A stretch of DNA of 64,000 bases, from contig JAZBQD010000030.1 of assembly GCA_036583965.1 (NCBI GenBank), positions 110,372,162 through 110,436,161 of the forward strand, given 5' to 3'. This document shows, piece by piece, positions 56,201-64,000 of this stretch (positions within the stretch are counted from its first letter, which is position 1; each line of letters starts with the position of its first letter). The notes under the pieces are model-generated. The model had not been told where the DNA came from and did not search any database. It worked only from the letters and a program-made list of their open reading frames with translations. Position numbers and translations under genes: made by a program. Origin of the DNA: Prunella strophiata. Taxonomy: Eukaryota; Chordata; Aves; Passeriformes; Prunellidae.

Positions 56201-59200
56201 TCTGTGGAGGTTTGAACATATGCTAATTAAATTAATGTCATCTCAATGCAGAACTCAGACTTGTTAGGTTCTGTGGTAATACAAAAAAACCTGGCTGTGT
56301 CACCAGGGTGGATAGAGCCTGGACACCAGACTGCAGCCTGCTGGAGACTGCAGTATGAAATGTGTTCAAGGAAGATGGAGAGAGTCTGTAAGAGCTTGGA
56401 GTGACAAGACATGGGGAATGGGTTTGAACTGACAGAGAGTAGGTTTAGATTAAATACTTGGAAAACATTCTTTACTGTAAGGGTGGTGAGGCACTGGCAC
56501 AGGTTGCCCAGGGAAGTTGTGGATGCCCCACCCCTGGAAGTGTCCAAGCTGTTCATTAGTGGTTGCAGAGTGAAAAGCAGTGTAAATTAATTGAAATGTA
56601 TTCAAAAATTCAGTATTTTAAATTAGAAATTAATAAAAAAGGGTTACATAAAGCAATAATTGTCTCGTTTCACAGTCCTGGATTTTCTTCTCTCAGTGGG
56701 ACTCATGGTGATTCTTTCTGGATCTGTTGTGCATGCTTTGTCCTTGGAAGTTTGTATTACAGTGACCAAATCTCTTCCTTTCATTTTTTCACTCTATGGC
56801 TTTAAAGCTATGCCTGTTTTTAAAGGCAAGACTGTACCACTGCGGTCATGTTCTGCTCAGCTCACTGTATTTGAGATTGGTGAGATCTGAGATAATAATG
56901 ATCCCCAGAAGTTCATGTCATCACTGCTCACCAAGACAAAGCAGGATCACCAACTTCTGGAAAACAGAACTTCTGTCTGAGTGTAGGCTCTGGTAGCCTG
57001 CCACATTAAAATTCTCTAAAGACTGCTTTTAAATAATCTCCCAGCTGAGTCTGGAGACATGTGGCACTCTGGAGGCTGAGCCATCACTGTTGTGTTTTAA
57101 AGGATCTGTTTATTCATGTTTTTGATGTGCATCATGAACTGAGGAAGGGGGAATGTGCTACCTGAGTAAATCTGTCTCCATTGGCACTTTCTGATCTAAA
57201 TGACAATGTCCTCAGCTGGGAGGAAGTCAGTAGAATTCCCTGAGTCCAAATGGGGAAATTTAGTTCTTTATTAAGTAGAAAGTCAGTAGTTTGTGTAGTG
57301 CATATTTACTAAGTACTGGTGACATTTTCCTCCTAATTATCTTGATGTGGAAAATCTGTTTGTTTATTGTAAGGTTCTCCTTAAAACTGCTGTTTTCTCT
57401 TACTGTGTGTGTGTTTAAAAACCAGGCTGTCAAGCAAGAGAGTTCAACTTTTGACTGCTTTTCCTTTAGGTTTGTAAGCAAAATACTTGTAATACCCAAC
57501 TGTCCTGACCTGCTGTTGTCAGCTTCTGGGGTATGTATTGCAATTTCTTCCAAAAAATGTTGGGTTTTTTGTATGTTTGGGGTTTTTTTATATTTTTTGT
57601 ACTTGTGTTTAGGCCAAATTCCTTGGGATACTTGGGATAATCTCTCATGGTTTGCAGCATGGCCTCCTTCCTCCTCCTCTTCCTCCTGCCCCCTTTTTCT
57701 TGGTTCTGTTCAGTGTTCAGCCATTCTGTTGCTGGATCACAGAACCTTTTACTGTGCTTATAGTAAAAGGCATCTTTGGAATGGTGAAATTTCCATTAAC
57801 TCTTGCTCTGAAGCACAGACATTGTATTCTTGAGTGAGAACTGCAGAAATGAATGTTCCCTCCCTTCCCTCCCCAGCCCTTTTCCTGAACTGATGGCATC
57901 CTGCTGCCCTGCCACATCTGTACAGAGATGGAGCTGGCCCTAAAAGAAGGGAAACAATATTCTTTGTTCCCCAGACTACCAAAGCAAATAATATTTCCTG
58001 TGAAGATGTGAAGATCACAGTAACTCCTGGCATTTGGTTTCAGCTGCTGTTCTTGCTTCCCTAAGGCTCTTGTCCCTCTTAATTATTGAAGCAGCTCTAG
58101 TGCTGCACATGGCTGTATTTCACTCTTAGCAAATGCTCTTGGCTTTGTTTTTCCAGAGAGGTGTTTAGCCTCTCTTCAGGAGGTTGCTAAATCAAATGAG
58201 AATTTGGTTGATAACAAGAGCATGGGGCAGAGAAGGGCAGCCTGGAAGAATTGCCATTAAAATGCTGAGCACATGTGTGACTGTGCTCTTTGAGACAGGC
58301 TTAAAATGCCCTCCTCCAGCTACCCAATTTCCACTTCAAAAGGAGAATTAAAATTAGCATGATTGAATAATTTAGAATGCAGGGGGAAATTATGTTAATT
58401 AAAATGCTTTATCTGCAATTTGAGGTCTTAACTAAGTGACTATTTAGCAGCTTCTGTGGGGAGCTCTTCAGGGAAACAGGGTTTAGCTGAAGGCCAGGAG
58501 TGGCTTCTCTCTGCCTGAGTGCTGATAATAACAGACTTGTGTCCACTTCCATCTGTCCAGGACTCCACTCTGAGACTTTGGGAGTATAAAAGTGGAGAAG
58601 AAGTGCACTGCTGTCAGCTGAGTACCATCTGTGGGTCTCAGGCAACCAAACCAGACCAGGTATGTCCTTGAGTGCCAGTGCTTTTGCTGTGCTCCTGATC
58701 CTTGGCACTGCCAAACATGTTGTTAAAGTGCTTCCCTTCTGCCACTGGGTTTAGAACTTACAAAAACTGTTACAGCAGTCTGGGATTTTGAGAAGATGGT
58801 CCCTGAAATCCATTCCTGTGATTTGTGTGAATTTCTAAACTCTGCCAAGCAGTGACCAAAAGAAGCTGCTCCTAATTCTTCCCAAATTTAAGTTTTACAC
58901 ACTGGACAAAGCTTTCACTTGGAATTTTTTTTCCAAAACCACAGGTGTTGTAGTCTCCTAGGCAGAAAGTATTCTGTGATGCTGGGAAGATCTAAACATT
59001 CACCCAATTTTTAAAAATGCTTAGAATTTCATGTGTTAAAGTTGCAATTTTCCTGAGCAAAAAGAAGCTTTGTAGTATTTTTAACCAGTGACCTGCAGTA
59101 GTGCCCTGTGGAGTCAAAACACTGGGCTTGTTATTTTAGGTTCTCTTGCAGCTGGACAGTGTCCAAAATTTAAATGTGTGAGTCCTACACAAAAACTGAA

Positions 59201-62200
59201 CACCCCAGGAGCTCTCCTGAGCTTCCAGCCTGTACATGAGCAGTCTCACACAAAAGTTTGGGGTGCTGCTGTGACTTGAGATGCTCACCTGATGTGAGCA
59301 GTCATTCTGGTAGTGCTTGAAATGTACTTTTGTTCTTTTCTTGCAATTTAATGTGGCATAAGACCAGCTGGCAGTGAAATAGCATTGTCCTTGTCCCTGC
59401 TGCATGCATGGAATTAAACCACCTACTCATCTGCTGGGTTATTTGAGTTCACCCCACCACCCATCCTGCTGCATGTGATTTTACATGTGAATCTCTAAAA
59501 ACACTTCTTTCTCTGCAGACCACAGCTGCCTCCCAGTTGTCAGGTGACTGGGAAGCCATGCAGGGCTTTTGAGGCAAATCCACTCTGGAATCCATATCCA
59601 GGCAGAAATGGAACTGAAAATTCTGCTTTCCCTCCTTTGTGTTGTGGTTTTGGTGGTGGAAGTGTGTTGTTCTTCACCTCCCAGCAGCTGGGGAGCCACT
59701 TTCATCACAGCTGTCCCATTTACATACTGGAAATCTTGGGTTTGGCCAAGGGTTGGGTTCCTGTTGTAAGGAATTCAGGGTGATATCCATATGGACAATT
59801 TAACCTGCTCCTTGGACTTGGGAGTCTTCTTGAAAACACACCTGAGCCACACACCTCTCACACACATTCACAAGGTCTCTGCCTCATTTCAGCTTGATGC
59901 CAGTGCTTGAAATCTTTGAAAAAGCTGTCCTTGGGGTTTTTGACAAGTGAAAAAGGTACAAGATTGGGTGACAAGCCCATCTAACTGGTATCCACTGCTA
60001 CTCTGGGTGCAGCAGGTTTTGAGTATTTGTTTTAGAGGGAATAATGGGTGTATTTTTAAAGTTTGCCTTCTAGTTTTGTAGGATCACTGAGGACAAGTAA
60101 GCAACTAACTGAAGTGAGGAATTCTGTGATTAATACTAAAAATACTGCTTCTTGCTTAGACTGGCTTAACATTATTAAGATGTCTTATGAGTAAATTAGC
60201 AGTGCTTGATCAGACACTGAGCCCTAATTCCACTGATTCCAAACAAGTTAATCAAAAAATAATATTGAACTATATAATAAACCTTGAATGTAGCATTGGA
60301 TAAAATAACAAAGGTCAAAACACTTTTTGCTGCAGGTAGGAACTGATCTAAGAAAACCTCTCCAACTCTATTAGAATGTTTTTAAATGTAGTTTAGTAAT
60401 ACTTGCCTTGTCTCCTAATAAAATCCCTTCCATGAGATATTCTTCAGGAGAAACTGGAGGTGCCCTTTGCTTGAGGAGTCTCCATTTAACTTCTTCACCC
60501 CAGTGTGAAGTAAGCAAAGACAGAAAGGGAAAGCCCATAAACTGTGGGTTAATAAATAGAACACAGCAATTAAGTAATAAACCTTATTCCTGCAGTGCTT
60601 TGCAGTTTTTCCATCCACTGCCACGTGTGGTGGTGCTGTTGGAAGCCACTTGGTGGCCTGTGACATGGCTCTGTGAAATCCTGGACACAGATTTTCATTC
60701 TCACAGGTGTTCTGCAGTGAAAAGAGTTGTGTTCTGCTGGCATCATAGTGCTAGAAATGCCAGAGGTGACATCTGGTGACAGTGTTTAGTCATGCTGTGC
60801 ATCCAGGTGTGTCACAGGTTATCTCCACAACCCAGAGTGACATTTGTGGTCTGAATTTAAGGACACAATCTCTTGAGCCAGCACTTTGCAGCTTGTCACA
60901 AGCAGTGTCTGCAAAGGACTCTGCAGCCAGGGATCAGATGGGGATAGAAGTGCTTTTTCTTTTTTTTTTTTTTGTATTGTTACATTTCATTTTTACCATT
61001 GACAGCCAGTGTGAATGCACTGGAGCTTTAAACACAGCTTGAAGCTCAATGAGGATGGAATCATCAGTAATGGTGGGTCATGTGAGCACAAAAATGTGGG
61101 CTTATTTTGCTTGGCAGATGATGAATATGTGTCTGTTTGGGGAATGTAGGAGTGTTTTGAGCAGTGTAGCACTGGTTTCAGCTGATGGCTTACAGATCCT
61201 CAGTTCATTTTCCCACTAGAATGGGAGTAATTCTCTTAATTCCATAGTGCTATATAAATATTTTCCTGCTTCAGAGTTTTCACCTCATCTGATCCTCTTG
61301 ACAACAGAAGCTTGTTTAAAGTCCAGAGCATGAATTGCACAACTCTACCCCAATGCACCAGTACATTATTTTTTTATAGGGTCACCTCTTCTCACAGATG
61401 ACATCAAAAGTGAATTTTAAGGTGTTGGCAGGCTGATAACAGTGTCATATAAATACTGACTTGAGTTCAGAGAGTATCAAGTGAACATCTGTTTGTCACA
61501 GAATGTTCTTGTAGCCCTTCCTTAACTGATTTCATAGCCCTGTCCTTGACCATGTACTGCTGTGGGTCTTGCATTCATTTTGCTGATTTTTTTAACTTGC
61601 CCACACATGGAAAGAACTTGGAAAGAAGATGCATTTTCTTGTCTCTTTCCAGCTGTGAATAAAACCTGGTTTAAATCAAAACAGCCTCCTCCTCCCTCCT
61701 CCAGTGGGGTTGGGAGAGAGCTGCTGCCTAATTGAAGTTCACAGAACCCTTTGTCTCTCTAACAAAGCACTTGGCTGTGTAGGTGGGCACTTCCCTGCAT
61801 GTTTGTCAGACAACAGGCAGAGAGGCAGAGCTTTGTTATTAGCAATAAATAGCACAGGTTTCAGCTTTTATATATATGTATGTATCTATCTTGGGTTGTT
61901 CCCTTAAGTGTCTGAAGAACCCACTCATGGCTTACAGTAAATAGGAGCTGTCAGTTCTACTCCAAAGCTGTGGTGTAAGTGGCTCCATCCTGCAGAAACA
62001 GCATTTAGCCACATTAGCTACAGAGAACCTTTCTGGTTCAGCCCACTCATCCTGCCTAGGTACTTGGAACCATCTTTTGTGTCTGTGTGAAACAGGTCCT
62101 GGGTCCCAGTGCTAAATATGGACTAATAACTTCATATTTCTGCAGAGTAGCAGGAGATCAGTCCCATCTGTTCCCAGGAGCTCTGAACCATATCAGTCCT

Positions 62201-63733
62201 TTTGATAATATTTTTTATTAAGTGCTCCTCTTCTGTCCAAACAGGTGGTTGAGATGAGTGAAAAGTGTGTGCATGCTCTTCTTGCTTCCCCCCTATGAAA
62301 TTGTATCACACAATTTTTCTCATGTGCTGGAGAAAAAAAAAAAATTGTTTTCAGCTCTGTTATACCATGAATTAATTTTCTTTCCCACAGTTGGTTCATC
62401 TCTTAGTGGTTGCATCATGTGCTGTTGACAAAATAGTTAGCTTCTGGTGTTAAACTTGCTGACTTGAATTTTTGGAAGCTGTACAGCTTGTTTTGCTTTC
62501 CTACAAGGATTGCAAAACTGTGAAACAAGCACCCTGACAATGCCTATATATCAGCTCTAGCTGTAAGGATAAAATCCTCTAACTCCCAGATTTACCCTAA
62601 CTTAGTGAACCAGAGGTTCTGTCCAGTCACCAGTGTCGTGTTAGGGAAAGAGCTGGAGGTTAAAAAAAAAAGAATACTTGAGGATGCATCAGAATTCTGC
62701 CAGCAGAGTGTCAAAAAGATGTATTTTCCCTGCCCTAAAGGAAATAACTCTCTGCTTCTCTGCTTGGAAGGTTTTAGTCATCAGCAGTGTTGGTGTTGTC
62801 ACTGCTTATAAAATACACTTGAGAACCAGCCTTTTGCTGTTGCAGTTTTGCTGTTCACATTATATAATAGATACTTTTGAAAAAGCACCCCAGGACATCA
62901 TTTTGCAGTTTCCCTGCTCCTCCCAAGTTCTTCCCACTCCAGGAGCCTCAAATCAGTTGTTTTATATTTCAAGTTGAATAGTTTGTGCAGCAAAGGTGCT
63001 GCTTCTCTCCCAGATAAAACTGTATAACTTCTAAATTAGGAGAGTGATGTGGGGTTTTTTTGTTGTTGTGTTGGTTTTGTTAGGTTTTTTTAAATGAGGA
63101 AAATGGCCTCAGGCAGGTCTTCCTTGTTTTTCAGAACACATTTTGTGTGGAGCAGGATGGCTTCACCCAGACTCAGGTTGGAACAGAGGCAGCACAGCAG
63201 GGTATTGGGGATATTAGCTATGCATCACTATCTTTGTTTTTTAACAAACAGAACAGCAGCTAATAGCTTGTGTTTGTAATGTCTGAGCTGCTGGAGTGAT
63301 ACCCTGCCTGAGCAAGCTTAATGTCAGTGTTTTTGCCATTAGCATTGCAGGAGGGAATGTTTGAAGGTGGTGTATTTTCCTTCATCTGTTGGTTTGTCTG
63401 CTAAGAGTAGTTCACTCAAACCTTTACATTTGATCTCTGGACAGTATGGAAGGGAGAAGTCTGGAAAACTTCATAAAACAGTAAACACTGGTACAAAAAT
63501 AACCTTGACTGCAGTTAGAAGGTAATTAAGGTGTTTGACTTGCTGTAAATTAAGACATCTGCTAAATTTTAAAGGCTCATAGTGAAATGGAATGTGAATT
63601 TTCTGCCCATAAATGGTCTCAACTTACCAGGATGTTTGTTTTTTTTTTTTTTTTTCTATTCCTAATAGAAATACACTGTGTCAAGAATAACCTACTGCTG
63701 TCAAGGTGGTTATGTTGCCATTCTGTGTGACAG
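49820..63733 (+). CDS. WDR4: WDR4, tRNA (guanine-N7)-methyltransferase non-catalytic subunit (gene runs off the right edge)
   Basis: Plus-strand gene. Eight coding exons are present: 49820-49941, 51501-51563, 52294-52440, 54726-54882, 55386-55498, 57470-57530, 58561-58659 and 63669-63733. They join in frame to 275 residues plus a split codon. The product is the WD40 beta-propeller partner of METTL1, which together place m7G46 in tRNA variable loops. Diagnostic stretches are [42 protein letters not shown] and [12 protein letters not shown], all matching human WDR4 by recall. The Arg in DEKIR is residue 182 here and corresponds to human Arg170, altered in microcephalic dwarfism. The N-terminus is longer and Gly-rich compared with human. 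The last blades and the C-terminus are outside the window. Confidence 0.96.
50180..50520. repeat. (TA)n / (TATACA)n microsatellite block, about 340 bp
   Basis: Alternating TA with scattered C and G (tatatacacactatatata and tatgcatatatg types), including an uninterrupted TA run of more than 20 units near 50225-50260. It is strongly self-complementary. Confidence 0.9.
50545..50880 (+). mobile_element. CR1 LINE 3' fragment (first of a tandem pair)
   Basis: It reads gggtgccaaaaggatggtgc, gttgcccagtgacaggatga and ggtgatctccagagatcctt, ending tgagtgattctgaggctctg. This is the canonical CR1 3' part in plus orientation, the same sense as WDR4. Confidence 0.9.
50881..51195 (+). mobile_element. CR1 LINE 3' fragment (second of a tandem pair)
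   Basis: It begins again with agggaggtgccagagcatgg, contains attccacctgaacatgagga, and ends with the family terminus ccctgtgattctgtgact. It directly follows the preceding copy in the same orientation. Confidence 0.9.
51501..51563 (+). CDS. WDR4: WDR4 exon 2
   Basis: 63 nt. The acceptor is TTTTTCCCTTGCAG and the donor is AAGGG before GTGAGAA. It encodes [20 protein letters not shown] flanked by two split Gly codons. It corresponds to human DDSLFIYDCSAAEKK. Confidence 0.96.
51564..52293 (+). other. WDR4: WDR4 intron 2
   Basis: 0.73 kb intron with a (CA)n microsatellite at about 51932-51951. Nothing else was seen. Confidence 0.9.
51932..51951. repeat. (CA)n microsatellite
   Basis: About ten CA units. 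Confidence 0.9.
52294..52440 (+). CDS. WDR4: WDR4 exon 3
   Basis: 147 nt. The acceptor is TTCTCTCCATTAG and the donor is GTGTCAG before GTAAGGA. It encodes the stretch running from [12 protein letters not shown] to [18 protein letters not shown] and ending WECVSV, plus a split Arg codon. This is the first clear propeller strands of the protein. Confidence 0.97.
52441..54725 (+). other. WDR4: WDR4 intron 3
   Basis: 2.3 kb intron with a CR1 copy at about 53215-53455 and a T-rich stretch near 52525-52565. No further exon was recognised. Confidence 0.9.
53215..53455 (+). mobile_element. CR1 LINE 3' fragment
   Basis: It reads gggacatttaggttggatat, cactggaacagctccccagg, gtttggacaatgctctcagg and tgtcccttccaattcaggat. 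This is CR1 in plus orientation and of the same subfamily type as 31825-32040. Confidence 0.88.
54726..54882 (+). CDS. WDR4: WDR4 exon 4
   Basis: 157 nt. The acceptor is CATTTGTCTTTCAG and the donor is GATGTG before GTAAGTG. It encodes 52 residues after a split Arg, including [31 protein letters not shown] and [12 protein letters not shown]. It ends in phase 0. Confidence 0.97.
54883..55385 (+). other. WDR4: WDR4 intron 4
   Basis: 0.5 kb intron with a 19-nt T run at 54966-54984. Nothing else was seen. Confidence 0.9.
55386..55498 (+). CDS. WDR4: WDR4 exon 5
   Basis: 113 nt. The acceptor is CTTTGCCAACAG and the donor is CACAGAGA before GTGAGTG. It encodes [19 protein letters not shown] and then [18 protein letters not shown], plus a split Glu codon. 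It contains the highly conserved DRDEKIRVS signature. Confidence 0.97.
55593..56135 (-). mobile_element. CR1 LINE 3' fragment, about 540 bp
   Basis: The plus strand reads gggtggaaagggacctttaa, gtccaaccccctgccatgag, gatcaggttgctcagagccc, ccagggactgggctctgcca and cttctcttctccaggctgaa. This is CR1 in minus orientation, antisense to WDR4. Confidence 0.92.
56395..56552 (+). mobile_element. CR1 LINE fragment
   Basis: It reads gtgacaagacatggggaatg, taagggtggtgaggcactgg and cacaggttgcccagggaagt. This is an internal part of the CR1 3' region in plus orientation. Confidence 0.85.
57470..57530 (+). CDS. WDR4: WDR4 exon 6
   Basis: 61 nt. The acceptor is GCTTTTCCTTTAG and the donor is TCTGGG before GTATGTA. 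It encodes [20 protein letters not shown] after a split Glu and ends in phase 0. Human has [20 protein letters not shown]. A longer open frame around it (57291-57833) runs into intron and is not a separate gene. Confidence 0.96.
57531..58560 (+). other. WDR4: WDR4 intron 6
   Basis: 1.0 kb intron with T-rich simple sequence near 57558-57600. No other feature was seen. Confidence 0.9.
58561..58659 (+). CDS. WDR4: WDR4 exon 7
   Basis: 99 nt. The acceptor is CTTCCATCTGTCCAG and the donor is GACCAG before GTATGTC. It encodes [18 protein letters not shown] and then [15 protein letters not shown]. It includes the WD-type ending LRLWE of a propeller blade. Confidence 0.96.
58660..63668 (+). other. 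WDR4: WDR4 intron 7
   Basis: 5.0 kb intron, the largest of WDR4 in the window. No CR1 copy or exon was recognised. It contains short T/G-rich stretches (about 63050-63095) and a T run at 63639-63655 before the exon 8 acceptor. Confidence 0.85.
63669..63733 (+). CDS. WDR4: WDR4 exon 8
   Basis: 65 nt. The acceptor is a long T run, then CTATTCCTAATAG. The donor is GACAG before GTAAGAA. It encodes [19 protein letters not shown] and CD, plus two bases of the next codon. Human has [21 protein letters not shown]. The following exons are beyond the right edge. Confidence 0.95.
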
Positions 63734-64000
63734 GTAAGAATAGATGGAATAATACCTAAAATCATCACAGCTACTGCAGAGGCATGAGCAGCTTTCCCTG
63801 CTGGCTGTCCTGGCTTTCCCTGAGCCTGGAGTTCTTGGTGCTGTGGATCTGCAGATGTCCAGGAATGCCTGTGGCCTCCTAGGGACCCTCTGTGTCCTGG
63901 GCTTGCTCTGGGTGCACAGGGGAGTGCAAGGGTTACCTGGCTTAGTTAATTTTTGTGGAGTTTGTGGTGCCTTTCCCTCAGGAGGAAACAGGAGGATGGG
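63734..64000 (+). other. WDR4: WDR4 intron 8, start
   Basis: Intronic sequence to the edge of the window. No feature was seen. Confidence 0.85.

Larger units (their letters stand above)
55499..57469 (+). other. WDR4: WDR4 intron 5
   Basis: 2.0 kb intron holding two CR1 fragments in opposite orientation, about 55593-56135 and 56395-56552. The rest shows no recognised feature. Confidence 0.9.

Noticed and set aside
57291..57833. 180-residue plus-strand ORF as a separate gene
   Set aside because: It only contains WDR4 exon 6 in frame and reads through its splice sites into intron.
1..64000. tRNA, rRNA, snRNA or microRNA genes
   Set aside because: No B-box (GGTTCRANNCC) with a plausible cloverleaf or other RNA gene signature was noticed by eye. 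This is a weak negative and would need tRNAscan-SE and Infernal.

Overview
The window is a piece of a bird nuclear genome. Three vertebrate genes are recognisable from spliced exons with GT-AG boundaries and matching phases. The dispersed repeats are truncated CR1 non-LTR elements of avian type, in both orientations, with no Alu, B1 or L1-like sequence seen. Two CpG islands sit in AT-rich surroundings. Species cannot be read from the sequence. The order PKNOX1 - NDUFV3 - WDR4, with WDR4 head-to-head with NDUFV3, is the order I know from human chromosome 21q22.3.

Layout. (1) About 1-24,410, minus strand: the 5' part of PKNOX1 (PREP1), a TALE homeodomain transcription factor. A non-coding first exon lies in a CpG island near 24.3 kb, followed by a roughly 15 kb first intron and coding exons at 9,279-9,329, 7,032-7,159 and 5,683-5,854. 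The remaining exons, including the homeobox, lie beyond the left edge. (2) 24.6-25.1 kb, plus strand: a possible short divergent transcript with its own canonical poly(A) signal. (3) 25.1-41.4 kb: about 16 kb of intergenic DNA with CR1 fragments and no protein-coding gene that I can support. (4) 41,370-49,719, minus strand: complete NDUFV3, a small accessory subunit of mitochondrial complex I. Its exon 3 is 948 nt and divisible by three, so including or skipping it gives proteins of 407 or 91 residues. (5) 49,820-64,000, plus strand: WDR4, the non-catalytic beta-propeller subunit of the METTL1-WDR4 tRNA m7G46 methyltransferase. Coding exons 1-8 are present and the 3' end lies beyond the right edge. 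NDUFV3 and WDR4 start codons are only 100 bp apart, in a shared bidirectional promoter with a CRE palindrome and GC boxes.

The three genes serve different pathways (developmental transcription, respiration, tRNA modification). They are linked by conserved position, and NDUFV3/WDR4 also by a common promoter.

I found no new operon-like or defence system. The observations most worth checking are: a 36-nt in-frame microexon candidate in NDUFV3; a 74-nt poison-exon-like cassette in PKNOX1; two mini-uORFs directly before the PKNOX1 start codon; an alternative-frame 53-residue ORF starting inside WDR4 exon 1; a 39-bp hairpin-forming minisatellite in the PKNOX1 CpG island; and the divergent polyadenylated unit at that promoter.
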